Positions 34,151-45,802 of a DNA stretch of 64,000 nt are shown here, one piece after another. The notes beneath the pieces are model-generated. The model was not told where the DNA came from, ran no database searches, and was given only the letters and a program-made list of their open reading frames with translations. Source of the stretch: Suillus spraguei (taxonomy: Eukaryota; Basidiomycota; Agaricomycetes; Boletales; Suillaceae). Both the position numbers and the translations under genes were made by a program. The stretch spans positions 1-64,000 of the forward strand of contig JABCPU010000349.1 of NCBI GenBank assembly GCA_016800925.1, in the 5' to 3' direction. The stretch's first letter is position 1. Every line of letters begins with the position of its first letter.

Positions 34151-35708
34151 CAGTGGCTCAAAAAACTGTCCGCATGTTTTGGCATTTTTCACTATCTATA
34201 ATATTGTGTGAGAACAAACAAATGCCTCAAAAACATGCTTATACCACATTGTAGTATGGCTTCAGGGCTTTCATTTGAGCCCTACACCGTGGGAATCGGT
34301 GGAGATATGGTGGAGATACAAGGCTCACAAAATGGTGACTCATGCGGACAGTTTTTTGACTCAAGTATTTTACAGTAATAACCAGGTATTCTAGTATTTT
34401 GTATGACCTCCCTTGGCTTTAATTACTGCCTCTATCCTTCTATGCATACTCTCAATTAATTTCTGGCAATCCTCAGCTGTGATCTTCCCCCATTCCACTG
34501 CTACTCTCTCCCAAAGCTCCCATACTCCTTTAGGGGGGTTTCATAGGCTTGAAGCTTTTTCTTGAGTGTTCCCCAGAGATGTTCAATGACATTGACATCA
34601 GGAGACTGTGCTGGCCAGTCAAGAACATTGATGTTATGTTCTTCAAACCATTCCCTAGCTCTTCTGGATGTGTGCTTGGGATCATTATCCTGTTGGAAAA
34701 TGATATCTTCTTCATCAATCCCTGATTCTGCCAAGCTAGGCAGCAAGTGGTCATTTAAAATGTCCACATACTGCTCAGCATTCATCTTCCCCTCAACCTC
34801 AGCAAGCATTCCCACACCATTCCCCATCCCATACCAAGGCCATCTCCCTTCTTTTTCCATACATACACCTTCCCATCTGACCCAATCCTATTGATTTTGG
34901 TCTCATCTGACCATATAACATGCTTCCAGTCCTCTACAGTCCAGTGTTGATGAGCTAAGGCAAAGGCTAGTCTTCTCTGCCTATGTTTGATGGAGAGAAG
35001 AGGCTTTTTCTTCTTTGTTACTGCCTTGAGATGAGCTGCCTTGAGAACATTCCTCACAGTTTGTGAAGAGACAGGGGTAGTGATGGTGGAATTGATATAA
35101 TGGGTGGCTTGGACAGCATTATCAGCCTTTCCTGTAGTGATATGTTGGATAATAGCCCTTTTGTCAGTAGAGGTAAGCTTGGATGGACGTCCTCCACAAG
35201 ATTTTTCCTTGTCTGGGTGGCTTTCTTTGATGAACTTGGCCACAGTGGACTTGCATACTCCAGCTCTAGAGGAAATTTGGCGAGCAGAGAGGCCAGCATA
35301 AGACAGAGAGAGGATATTATCTCTTTGAGCAGAGGAGATGGCTTTCATGGTGATTATGACTATGATACATGAGATATTCTGGTTTATATAGTTAGATATA
35401 GTCATAAAATAACATAATGACACCACTTTATAATTTATATAATAGTGGCATGATTTTTATGGTGTCATAAATAATAATTTATATAGTTTTAATATACACT
35501 CAAAAAACTGTCCACATGAGTCATCATTTTATAAGCCTTATATCTCCACCATATCTCCGCCGATTCCCACGGTGTAGGGCTCAAATAAAAGCCCTGAAGC
35601 CATACTACAATGTGGTATAAGTATGTCCTTGAGGAATTTGTTCATTCTCACACAATGTCATAGATAGTGAAAAATGTCAAAACATGCGGACAGTTTTTTG
35701 AGCCACTG
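34151..35708 (-). mobile_element. Tc1/mariner element
   Basis: 1558 bp flanked by TA on both sides. Long inverted repeats of about 215 bp (34151-34367 and 35493-35708) begin CAGTGGCTCAAAAAACTGTC. Each repeat also ends with a reversed copy of the same word (CATGCGGACAGTTTTTTGA at about 34339), so each arm is itself near-palindromic. It is inserted in the antisense gene of element F. The target TA is duplicated exactly. Confidence 0.95.
34391..35348 (-). pseudogene. Tc1 transposase, DD34E type, two frameshifts
   Basis: It starts MKAISSAQRDNILSLSYAG, with paired helix-turn-helix regions (LSARQISSRAGVCKSTVAKF and the region around SSQTVRNVLKAAH). The catalytic motifs are VIWSDETK, FQQDNDPKHTS and NVIEHLWG, the expected Asp, Asp and Glu. 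The frame shifts once near 34800 and again in a C run near 34540; the true end is the stop at 34391-34393. Upstream in-frame codons to 35426 lie in the inverted repeat and are not used. Length without the shifts would be about 320 residues, normal for Tc1. Confidence 0.9.
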
Positions 35709-36610
35709 TATAGCCTAGCGTTGGTCTTGCCGCCAGCAGAGAACACCATGGGACTGGAAGCGAGTAAGATGTATGATCGCTGGACCGAGCAAGTTCGCGC
35801 AGCTTTACTTGCCGCGAAGATTAAGCGTGAGCAAGAGAAGTTAGCCACCGCTGCTGATGAGAAGGGCAAGGAGAAGGAAGTTGCTGTGGTAGATGTGCCA
35901 ATGAAGGAGGTTACCGGTGGTGATACGGAGGGTATGGCGGTGCCATTAGCGTCCACTGAGGGTACTTCGGTAAGTTCTCGCTATTTCTCTTTTGCTTGCC
36001 TTTACTTATGCGCTATGTCTAGCGTCCAAAGCCACGCCCCAGGATTGGTAGGAGAGCTGGCGACATTGTGTATTCAAAGCTTTGTGAGTGCTGCGCTCAT
36101 CTGAAGCTACTCTGCTCCAGTGAGCGTGGGTATAGCTGTTGGCCGTGCTGCAAGCTAAAGACTGGCTGCGTCCAATCCAGGTACTTCAGTAGTGAGTTCT
36201 GTACAGGTCACACTTCTAACCTTGTTAACTCATTCATAGAGCATAAAGCCAAGACTGCGGCAAAGACGCTGCCTACCGCCAGTGATAGCAGTAGTGGTAA
36301 GGCTGGTAGTGAAGTTACCACTGGTGGTCTGCCTGAAGCGGCAATAGAGCTGACAGAAGGGGAGGAGATGGATATGGGAGAAGTTGCTAGGCAAGTCGCT
36401 GAGGACTCTGACGTGGAGGATGAAGCGGAATTCCAGCGGCAGCTGGATGAGCTGCGCGCCATTCCAGATCTGTTCTTCTTGGCTGACGCTGAGATGCAGA
36501 AGCTGGATGTGTGGTACGTGCAGATGCAAGGCCTGATGAAAGAGATGGCCACGAGCATGAAGTATCTTCATGGCTATCTGGACCGCATCAAGAAGGCGCG
36601 CGGTGATTGA

Positions 36611-37269
36611 GTACTTAGTGTGTCTCTTCCTTTGTACCATATACTTGTATACTGTAGCGCGTGCATACGAGTCTGTCTCCTGTGGTTGTACCGCCGGTAA
36701 GGCAAAGTGAGTCAGCGGTCCTGTCCAAATGTCCCATGTCCATGTCCAAATTCCAGTACTAGTCCATTGAGTGCCTGTGTGATATAGTAAGGGTAAATGA
36801 GCGCTCGCATAAGATGAGACTAGAGTGAAAGTACGGCCAAAATTGTGAGTTGCCGCTCGTCTTGTCTTCGTCATTGCGCTTCCTTCTTCTATTCCTGCAT
36901 GATACCGCTGCGTGTGTGATGTCCTTGGTTCTATGAAATGTGCGTGGTGCACTGCCTCCGCGGTAGAAGGAAATATGTATGGTAATGATCGGTGCGCGGT
37001 ATTAGTCCATTCTTTGCAGTCCATTGCGGTATTATTTTTGATATAAGAGTCTGTGCACTGTTAGTGTGTAGCGTAGGTAAGTGAGATCTAGAGAGCGGAA
37101 ACTTTTGACAAGAGAAACTGAGACACCGGACAAAACCCGGGGTAAAACTGATACTATCGTACTGGGCAGTATTTTTTTTTGTGTTTTGTGTGTTTTTCCA
37201 GGAGAGCGTGGTATTAGAGAGTGGCGGTATGATAACGAGTGTCGGTAGTAGCGGTACGGGATAGAGGGG
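36611..37269. other. Spacer between antisense gene and pol end of F
   Basis: About 660 bp that separate the convergent 3' ends of the plus-strand accessory gene and the minus-strand pol. Open frames here have no recognisable domain. It probably holds both transcripts' 3' untranslated ends. Confidence 0.45.
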
Positions 37270-40200
37270 CTAAGTGTCGGCGCTGAAGCCAATGTCTTCA
37301 TCTGCTGGCTCATCGTCGTCTTCTCCTGCCAATGAGTCCAATGCTTCTTCATCTAGACCAGTGACACTAGTAACTGAAAGTTTAGTATTGGTACGCAGGT
37401 GATAAGGGATCAAGCAGAATGCTGCGTAATGCAGTTTGGATATGCTGCCATCTAGTTTGGCTAGCCAGTATGAGCCGCCATTGGTACGATGCACAACTAC
37501 CATTGGACCAGGTACTGCGGCTTTGTCTTTCGACTCAGCTCGTACTCGATCTTGGAATTACGCACTAAGACTAACGTGCCTGGAGCAAAGTTATAGTCTT
37601 TGATAGTAGCGCCGTACCGCGCTCGAATTGCCGCACCAAATTGAGTCTAGCCTTGGTGACTTTGTCTCTGATGCTGCGGATATCTTCTTGGCACTTCTGT
37701 AACTGCCGCGTGCGGTAAGCGATGAGATCGGTAGTGGAGAACGTCTCTTGGCCAGGTAGGTCTACTAGAAAGGTACTTTCAGCGAGATCAAATGGAAAGA
37801 TTGGCTCGATGCCATGAACCATGAATATGGTGATAGCCCAGTGTCATGATGAATGGTAACACGCTCGGCCCAGAACACAGTATGAACGGTCTGGTACCAG
37901 TGGGACTCGTCCCCCTCGCAACTTTTCATGATGGCCTCCCAGACATCGTAATGACGCCGCTCACAATGCCGTTGGCTTGCGAGTTGTAAGGAGAAATGTG
38001 GATTGGGTGAATCCCGTAGCGGTTAGCTAACTCTTCTACTGCTGCAATGAAAGCTGGCCCATTGTCAGTAACAATCTCAGTGATAGGTCCCCACCAACAC
38101 AAAAGCTCCTCGAAAATGAAAGTGCTAAGGGTTCTGGTGTTTTCCTTGCGTAGCATACCCATTCCGGGTAGCCGGTGAGAGCACAGCGCGCTTGAACTAA
38201 GCGATCGAATCCGCCAGCTTTCGGCATCATCATAGTATCAAGGTGTGCGTGCCTAAAGATACTGCCGGGTACAGGGACGGTTGGCGGTATGTGCAAGCGG
38301 CGAGTCTGCCTGATCTGGCACTCGTGACAAGTCCTGTTGTACCATTTGATATCGTCAATAATATATGGCCACCAAAAACGTAGAAGTAGTCTAGCGCGAG
38401 TCGCGAATACTCCCTTATGACCTAAGTCGTCGTGCGCTTCCTTAAGAATACGCAAGTGCTTAGCCGCCGGTACGATTAGCTGATGCTTGCCGAGCGATTG
38501 CCGCCGGAAGAGGCTATCCCCCAACACGAAGTACTGAATGAGTGTCCCGACGAAGGACGTAAATTCCTTGTCAGTCAAGCTCGCTGGCTGCTTGCAGTCA
38601 GTCAGGAATCGCTGAATTACCAGCATATGTTCGTCTTGGGCTTGGGCAGCCTCAGAACGCGGGATTACTATGCTGTCGCTATTGTGGGTAATGGTACCTA
38701 AACATGCAAGTAACGTGGGTGGTCGAGTTAGTGAGCGCGGCACGGGTGATGAATGAGGGTGCCGCAAGATGTTGCCGCAAGGACCTGCGACTACGCAAGC
38801 CCTGTCATTCAAAATCTCCATACTGAAGGAGTACGAGTGGTCTAACCAATCCTCATGATCATCCTCCTCAGTTGGATCTTCGTCTGCGCAGGTCTCCTTG
38901 AGAGACCGTCAGCACCGGTATGCTTGGTAGCGGGTACGTGCACGAGATTGAATTGAAACAAAAGAATACCTGTGATCCAGCGATTGATTGTAGTGTTAGG
39001 CTGGAGATCTGGGTTATTGATCATCCCCTTGATATACTTCACATCCACTTCAACCGTAAGGTTGACGATGCTGAAGATATACACCTGCATAGCGGCAGTG
39101 CTCTGAACAACCCGTATAGCTCGAGCTTCGCTTGTGAGTAGCGGCTCTCAACTTCGGTAAGCGTTAGCGAACCAAAGCGGCTAGGGTAGCGCTTCATGTC
39201 CTCGCCGATTTGCGAGAGTATAAAACCTACGGCAATAGAAGAGGTGTCAACAGCTAGAATGACTTCTCGCCCAGAAACATAATCAAGCGGTTTTAGCGTG
39301 GGCGACTGCATAATAGCATCTTTGAGCGTCTGCATAGCTACCTTCTGTTCGTGGCCCCACTCGAATATGACGTCCTTGCGCGTTAGCGCCACTAGCGGTC
39401 TCGCTATCTTGGCGAAGTCCTTGATGAAAATACGCAAGATGCCGCAGGTACCCAGGAAGCCCCGCACATGCGTAACGGTGCTACACTCAGGCCAATCCGG
39501 ATCTTTTGTACCTTCCCGGACTCTGGTACATGCCCCTCGAAGGTACACATGTGCCCTATGATATTGGCGGTAGGCGCGGCTAAAACAAACTTTTTGGCAG
39601 AAACCGTTAGCCCAACCATACGCAAGCGGTGCAAGACGCGGTTAACCACAATTAAGTGTTCCCAGATGAAGCGGCGAATGCCTGCGTTCTCGGTATGGTC
39701 TGTATGAGCCGTCAGCTCTCTGATACCGCGTCTTTACCGACTTCACGGCAATGTCATGATGAATGGGAACGTATACATCGGGATCTCGTCTTGTAGGACG
39801 AAGCAAATATCCCCTGAAAGAGCTGTATGCCATTAGCATGGCCCATCGGAAGCGTGGTTAGGCGGTAAGGCCCCAATGGTGTACCAAAGGTGGTCATATC
39901 GCGCGAGTCAACATGTAGCGACCGCTGATCATATCCTGAAAATAAGTCCATCATGCCATACACGGCATAGCCGGCAAATGATTCAGTGAGATGTTCAATG
40001 AAAGGAGGAACGGAAGCGTCTTTGATAGTTACCCTGTTCAGCGGTTGGAGATCGTGAACTATATGCAGTGATGTACCATCTTTCTTGACGACGCAGAACC
40101 ATCGCGAGCGGTAAGACGCCATTGACGGTTCATACATGCCAGATGCAATCTTTTCCTTGATAATCCCCACAACTTTCTCCAGCGTGGCAGGAGGGATTGG

Positions 40201-41401
40201 GATACTGCGCTCCGCCCACAGTGTGTGCGGTACTGTGGTATCTTGTATGGCGAAAGTACTTCTCGTCGAGATGGCCACGTTCTGACCGTCCCAAGCGAAG
40301 GCAGTCTCATGTTCACGAACAAGCCAACGTACGAGCTTGTCCTCCTCTGGCCATAGCCACTTCGCGGGTCCAGATCGAGCGCGTCAGCTCTCTCTTGGGT
40401 AAACCGCTTGCCAGGTGCAAAGTCTGGCGGGCGCGGCAGTAACTCAGGTAAACCAGCCAAAGGGTCTGGCGGTAATTCCTGTTGCAGCGGTACTCTGGCG
40501 GCATGGTAGTTGGGACGGTATTAACTTTCTTGCCTACGGTTTGTAGATGTAGGAATGCGTGGTCTCGTCGTAGGTATAAACACTGTGGAAGGCTTCAGTA
40601 GACTCGGCGTTAATGGAGGAATGCATAGAGGTTAGGTAATGATAATGAGCGGATAACTGAGGGCAGTTAAAGGGGGACAGATGCGTCAGCAGTAGTGCTC
40701 CGTAAGAGCGGTGGTTGCGCAGTGGGCGCTGGTATGTGGTCAGTGGAACTTGGTACGGTAGCGGTAACTTTAGCGGTAACTTTAGCGGTAACTGGTTCTT
40801 GAGAAACGAAAGAAGAAGAAGAATGAAACATTTGGGAGTCTCCCCGCCACGTGCAGCTCATCATCTTTAAAAATCCTGCTCGTAGACGTTGCCAGGCATT
40901 TAGTGCAACCCTGACATTTCTTTACCCATGGCTGCATGGGTATGCGGATGACCTTGCTGTTATTGGGTCAGTGAGTGTAAGGTCCTGCTCGCCGCTTGGC
41001 GTGTCCTCAGTGTTACATGCCATCATTGTATAGAATGGTCTTCCTAGCAAGAGATCAAAGTTAGCGGTCTCGACAACTTGTACCTGGAACAGCATTTCAC
41101 CGGTTCCAAAGTCCAGCAGTAGGTTCTCGATGACTCCTAGTGTCTCATTGGTAGACGTGTTAGCTGACTCCATGTTGATCTTGTGGTCAGGTCTCAGTGG
41201 TGTGGAACCCAGCACACGCCAAACTCTCGCCAGCATGACAAGACATTCAGTGCCCTGGTCCAATGTGCATGTCAAGACCTGTCCCTTGGTAATGGCCATG
41301 ATAGCCCGCAGTGGCGCAAAGTGCTCTGCGACCACTCGTCCATCAGCACCTCGTGAGCGGTAATGCTCCCAATACTTCATCTGTTCCCTGGCACTAGGCA
41401 T
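37270..41401 (-). pseudogene. Element F Pol: protease, RT, RNase H, integrase
   Basis: Minus strand. Protease region at 41401-40922 (LDQGTECLVM where D-S/T-G is usual). RT at about 40460-39600 (FCVVKKDG, VHDLQPLNRVT, LFSGYDQRSLH). RNase H lies within 39548-38842 (LAVDTSSIAVGFIL, SRYSQAKLELYGLFRAL, then DGLSRR). Integrase HHCC (HDDLGHKG, CHECQIRQ) and core (DTMMMPKAGGF, EIVTDNGPAFI) span 38821-37940. The C-terminal domain (VVVHRTNGGSYWLAKLDG) ends at 37270. The RT catalytic site is not intact (about 39760-39775): it reads IHHD or is hit by a 1-nt indel. Several frameshifts occur. This is the basidiomycete gypsy clade whose RT uses an F-I-D-D type box. Confidence 0.88.
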
Positions 41402-43499
41402 GATACCTAACTTGTTGACTAGCGCAGTTAACGCTAACTCGCTTGTTGGTAGTAGCTTCCTTGAGGTTCTTGCGGATCTCTGGTGCTACTGCAATAAGTT
41501 CACGTACCGGTATGGTAATGTCAGAGTCCAGAATACGGTCAACGACACGTCTATCAGCGTCTTTGTCTTCTAGCAGATGCTGGTATTTGTATTGGGGCGC
41601 GGGTTGGTTGGTGGCATCGTTAGACGAAGGAGAAGTTGCAGGTGCTGGGGGTGCTGTACTTTTGGCGGTACTGGTAGATGAAGAAGAAGTTGCAGGTACT
41701 GGTGGGGTGCTCTTGGTGGTAGGTGCTGCCGGGTGAAGGATCTTAGTACCAGGGTTGGGTGCCGCACTTGCTTTGACTTGAGGTGAAACCACCTCCTAGA
41801 CCGCGTCAGCAGCTTTAGAGGATGGTCCCGCTTTAGGTCTCAGCGGCATCTCAACGCCATCAAACCGCATGGTCTTTCCCTTGTCCGATTTCCTAGCGGT
41901 GTATGTGTCAGCATTATTAGCGTCATACAATTCCTGCACCAGACGTAAGTCATTAGCACGCTCTACTTCAGTGTCTGTCCTGTGAACAGCGTTAGTATGC
42001 AAGAATGCAGAGGGATCAATGTCGAGCACAGCGTCACGCCCATGCTCAACCTGGCAGTACAGGTTTCCCAATACCGTAGTGTTAGCTCCCGTAGCAGGGC
42101 TTTCGCTCACCAAGCAGTCAAGGCTTTATTGGAAATCAGGACCAAGACAAGGGACCGCATTGCCATTAGGCAGAACTATGCGTCCGTTCCTGTTAATGAT
42201 CTTACCGTCGCGTATGTACGCTTCCTTGATCGTGCAATCCAGCATCTTGTGCAGACCGCTGCAGAAGTGGCATGTGAAGGGTGCGTACTGCGCGTACTCT
42301 CACTTGATCACAACGCCAGGGTTGGCTGGTTGCGTCTGCGATTGCGGTGATGCCTGTTGAGCGGTAGAAGATTTAGCACCCGCCGGCGAGGAAGCTGGCG
42401 CCGTTACAGCAGTGGAGGTACTTGGTAAAAGAAAGATTGCGGCTTTGTATACCTTTTTGATGTCGTAAGGATCCTCTGGGTGATGTGTGGTAAGCATAAT
42501 CTTGAGCTGCCGCATGATAGCGGTCTTGGTGGTAGCGTGGAACCCGTCAAGGAACAGACGGTCCCACTCAAGTTCAGCAAGTTTCTTCTTTGCGATCAAG
42601 TGCTGAGAGATTTTGAGGAACTTCCTATAGTATGGCCCGAGGTCCTCTTGCAAGGTCATTGGCATACGAGTTTGTTCTGCACAAAGGTTCTCGAGGTCAG
42701 TATGGGTGAAGCGGCGATCGCCTTCACATCCAGGATACAATAGTTTTACCACTGCGGTAAACTTAGCCCAATCCGGCAGACTGGCTTCATTGAGTATCTC
42801 CCATGTTTCAGAGTCATCAATAGGCGCGTATCTCAGTGCCGCCTTGATCAGGTGCTCGCCGGTCAAGTTGGCGTGAGTGCCTAAGAGTTCTATGTCCTTG
42901 AAAAACAGCAAAAGGTGTGCTGGGGTGCCGTCAAATTTAGGCGCAGCATCTGTGCCCCTTAGTGGCATGTGGAATGGAGTTGTCATGATTGGCGGTCGGA
43001 ATTTAGCTTGCGGTTGTGGTAGGACTAACGATTGCAGCGTGAGCATCAGCGGAATAGTAGCGTGAGCGTGGATAATGGTACGATGGTGAATAGCTGGTGG
43101 CGTTGGCGGTACCATAGCAATGCGCTGTTGAGGCGAAGGAGGAGCAAGAGCTTCCTCGTTTGGCAAAGGGTAGAGGTCATGGACTGATGTCAAGGGTGTT
43201 CCCTTGGGGGGAGAGTCAATGGTAACAAATGGTATCTGCGATTCTTCTGGTTCAAAAGCTCCCGGTAGTTGTTTACCTTTCAGCATTTCGCCTTGCTTGC
43301 TAGAGGATTCGTTAGCAATTAGTTCTCGAAGGATGGTGGCTTCGTCTGTGCTAGATTGGCGGCTAGATGCTAAGATCTCCGTGTCATTGTTAATCTTTGG
43401 CGTGAAGAAATCTTCTTTGGCTAGGCGAATAGACCTGAGACTGCGAGTCTCATTGTCTTGAAGAGTGCGGGTAGTGCGTTCCAGATTTAGTGCTTCTAT
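41402..43499 (-). pseudogene. Element F Gag, interrupted
   Basis: The frame is open from near the LTR. The expected start codon reads ATA at 43499-43497 in an ACC-AUA-GAA context, so an ATG may have been lost. The capsid-like part runs MPLRGTDAAPKFDGTPAHLL to IMRQLKIMLTTHHPEDPYD. After a TGA near 42300, a CX2CX3HX4C finger (CHFCSGLHKMLDC) and YIRDGKI follow. The C-terminal part (RILDSDITIPVRELIAVAPE) precedes protease. Several stops and shifts; not functional. Confidence 0.85.
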
Positions 43500-43510
43500 G
43501 GTCCCCTTGT

Positions 43511-43523
43511 GGTGGGCTCCAAT
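43511..43523 (-). promoter_or_regulatory. tRNA-type primer-binding site of F
   Basis: ATTGGAGCCCACC lies directly after the 5' LTR on the minus strand. TGG is the complement of a tRNA CCA end. The same word follows the LTR of element C (55890), so the two families share their primer; I do not name the tRNA. Confidence 0.7.
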
Positions 43524-44484
43524 TGAAATGAAGAAACTAGCGCTGGCCTAAGTATAAGCACAGCGTTAATCCTACTAAAGGCATGAGTGAGATGTTCAAC
43601 CCAAGAGGACTGCAGATAGAAGCAATTCCTTCTAAGTTAGTGCGAAGGAAATAATGAAGTACTAAATTGGCTGCTAGGATTCTGATTTCTGATATTAGTG
43701 GCTGGAGCGGTATGTTGGCGGTACTAGCGCGGTGTCAGCGGTACACGTGCAGTAACGATAGCTACAATGGTTAGCTAGCAAGGGCAGGAACAAAGTTGCT
43801 TGGGCGAGACGAAATGTTATAACTACCGGTGGTGCAGTAGCGGTAGTGGCAACTTCCATACGAGCGGGAACACAGACGAGAGAGAAAGTGACCCAGCGAG
43901 ATTACTGGCCGTGGTCCGGTTACAAGTAGTGAAGTCAAAAGTCACATGGTACTTCGAGCGGTAAAGTTACCGGCAGTTAAATCAATGAGCGTGGCTCAAA
44001 CGGAGAAATGTTCAAAATGCAAACAGATTGTGACTAGCGAGCATTTTTAATACTAAGTCCTAGTGAAGGGATGTAACGGGAAGTGAGTGATGGTATGTAT
44101 GTTCAGTCCTTTTTAACATATGCGAGTGCATATGAGATAACTATGCAAGTCCGGTAGCGAGAAAGAAAATAAACAGGGTACTTAATTATGAGGCGCACAG
44201 CGTGCAGCGGCCCCTTGAGATATAAGGTAAATCCTGCTGTAGGTTTAGTAATGGCGGAAGCGAGGAAACTATGCACCAATGGATTCTAGATGGAATAGGA
44301 TGGGACATGAGGGCATCGGCACAAGGATCCAGTAAGGGTTCGCGGAAGAAGAACGGTTTCGCATTAGCGGAGCAAAAAGGCTATTTTGTTGCTATAAGGG
44401 AATCCTTCAGTTGCCGCCGCAGACATTCACGAGACGCTTGCCGAAAACGGGGTTTTGATGGTCAGCGTGACTTTTCTTGCTACA
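43524..44484 (-). repeat. 5' LTR of element F
   Basis: 961 bp, partner of 32677-33637. The outer flank TCGG matches the flank at 32673-32676. Confidence 0.93.
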
Positions 44485-45352
44485 TCGGACAGAGGGATGA
44501 AGGGATGGCAAGGACTGATGGAGGAATGGAGTGGTGTTCTTTCCAGATACTACTGTCGGAGAGCATGAGAGTACTGCTCCGAAGTTTCGGATGATAGGAG
44601 ACTGGAAGTGTGGAGGTCAAGACACAGTCAATGATGGATGGCTCATTGTGAAGTACATATCCTTGCTACAATAATTCCAAAGTGAATCCAAAGGTTTCCA
44701 TAACACAGTAAAGTGCATCCGGATATGGAAGAGTGCACTGATGGGTTCGGATGAGACCGGACATAGCGTGGGAAAGTTTAGGATGAGGCTTCGGATGAAG
44801 GTACAACAAAGGTTGGAGAAGCTGAGAGGTATGGAGGATGATATGGAGTACTTCACTAAATTAATAATTGATACCAGAGGTTGTCCGAGCTTTAGCATAT
44901 GTCCGAAGTGCGATTGGCGTATGAAGTGTTGGAAACATGGAGGTGGATGACAGAGCCGGAAGATGGTCATGGAGTTGCCTGGTATGGAGCGGAAGGTGGA
45001 GTACCTATCCCCCCTTTAGGGAGACATTCCCAATGTCGAGAGAGAATCAACGGAGAGTATCCAGTTAGTGGTAAAATGTTAGGCAATGATGGAAGGGCAA
45101 CAATTGGCTTCGGACTGGTGAAACAAAAGGTGGAACTAACATCCTGGACATGGACGGAGGATGTCAAGGTGCTGGAAGGACAGATGACAGAGGTTTGGAT
45201 TTTTTTTTTTTTTGAATTTGGAGGAGGTACTACCATCTAGGCAGGATGGATGACGGAGGTTTGGATTTTTGAATTCGGAGGGAGGTACTACCATCTAGGC
45301 AGGACGGAAGAGGGTTGAGAAATGCCAGAACCCAAACATGAGGTCCGGACAT
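44485..45352 (-). other. Interior of element E, middle part
   Basis: Continues 32676 once F is removed and reads into 50595 once the copia element is removed. No domain recognised. It has a local tandem duplication of about 60 bp (45183-45300) around a T15-like run and the phrase TACTACCATCTAGGCAGGA. The element-wide motif TATCCCCCCTTTAGGGAGAC lies at 45007. Confidence 0.6.
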
Positions 45353-45687
45353 TGTTAGCCCCTTCATTACCATTCTTGCGCTATCTCTTATCTCATGCAC
45401 CTTCGGCACCATATGACACTGAGTCTTCTTATATTCCGCACCGCATGATACATCCGCACGTCCAACCTCCGGTACGACATTAGCTAATCATTGCGGTACA
45501 TACATAGTCTCCGTCTTTGTGTAGAAACACCTCAGTATTGTCTTGACTCTACTGAGGTATGCATAGTCTTCGTCTCATACTTATATCTTGCACTAACGTA
45601 CCTTAGCTCGCGTTTCTCTCGCTAGGTACTATCAATCATAGTATTGTCTTGACTCTACTGAGCTCGCGTTTCTCTCGCTAGTGTATA
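45353..45687 (+). repeat. 5' LTR of the copia element
   Basis: 335 bp, starts TGTTAGCCCC and ends GTGTATA, so the usual CA end is replaced by TA. It contains an internal duplication: CTCGCGTTTCTCTCGCTA and GTATTGTCTTGACTCTACTG each occur twice. Confidence 0.92.
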
Positions 45688-45705
45688 TGGTAGCAGCAAC
45701 GGGCT
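45688..45705 (+). promoter_or_regulatory. Primer-binding site of the copia element
   Basis: TGGTAGCAGCAACGGGCT immediately follows the LTR. TGGTAGC fits the 3' end of initiator-type methionine tRNA, the common copia primer; the match beyond seven bases is not established. Confidence 0.6.
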
Positions 45706-45802
45706 CTAGACAAGCCCAGGAATTACACGACACGAAGAACTCGCGTTAATCTACGTTTAACTAACGGTTAAACTCTAATCAATATTCTCACTCGTCATTG
45801 CG

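Larger units (their letters stand above)
33891..36610 (+). pseudogene. Antisense spliced gene with Zn(II)2Cys6-like cluster, split by Tc1
   Basis: A plus-strand gene inside the minus-strand element F. Exon A (33891-34061) starts MSLFDLGSDLCPEAIALVEK, about 45 nt after TATAAA. A GT-AG intron (34062-34112) follows. Coding resumes, is cut by the Tc1 element, continues from 35711 to 35969 (lysine-rich, coiled-coil-like) and splices in frame across 35970-36022 into the last exon (36023-36610). That exon has a basic stretch (RPKPRPRIGRRAG), then CX2CX6CX7CX2CX6C at 36083-36169, the spacing of fungal binuclear zinc clusters. An acidic region and a helical C-terminus ending KKARGD follow. The frame across the Tc1 site is uncertain. 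I infer a DNA-binding accessory protein; function unproven. Confidence 0.65.
32677..44484 (-). mobile_element. Element F, Ty3/gypsy with an antisense accessory gene
   Basis: 11.8 kb in total, about 10.2 kb without the Tc1 insertion. Two 961-bp LTRs flank it, and TCGG occurs on both outer sides (32673-32676 and 44485-44488), a probable 4-bp duplication. On the minus strand the order is LTR, tRNA-type primer site, gag, protease, RT-RNase H, integrase, C-terminal domain, then about 3.6 kb holding a plus-strand gene, then LTR. The LTRs are nearly identical by eye (for example ACACATG/ACACGTG), so insertion is young, yet gag and pol carry several breaks. Inserted in the interior of element E. Confidence 0.9.

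Noticed and set aside
36181..36239. A further intron in the antisense gene of F
   Set aside because: GT and AG ends are present, but its 59 nt would break the frame, while reading through keeps an open frame to the end.
39754..39790. IHHD as a novel RT catalytic motif in element F
   Set aside because: The local sequence is better explained by a small indel in an F-I-D-D type box than by a true catalytic variant.
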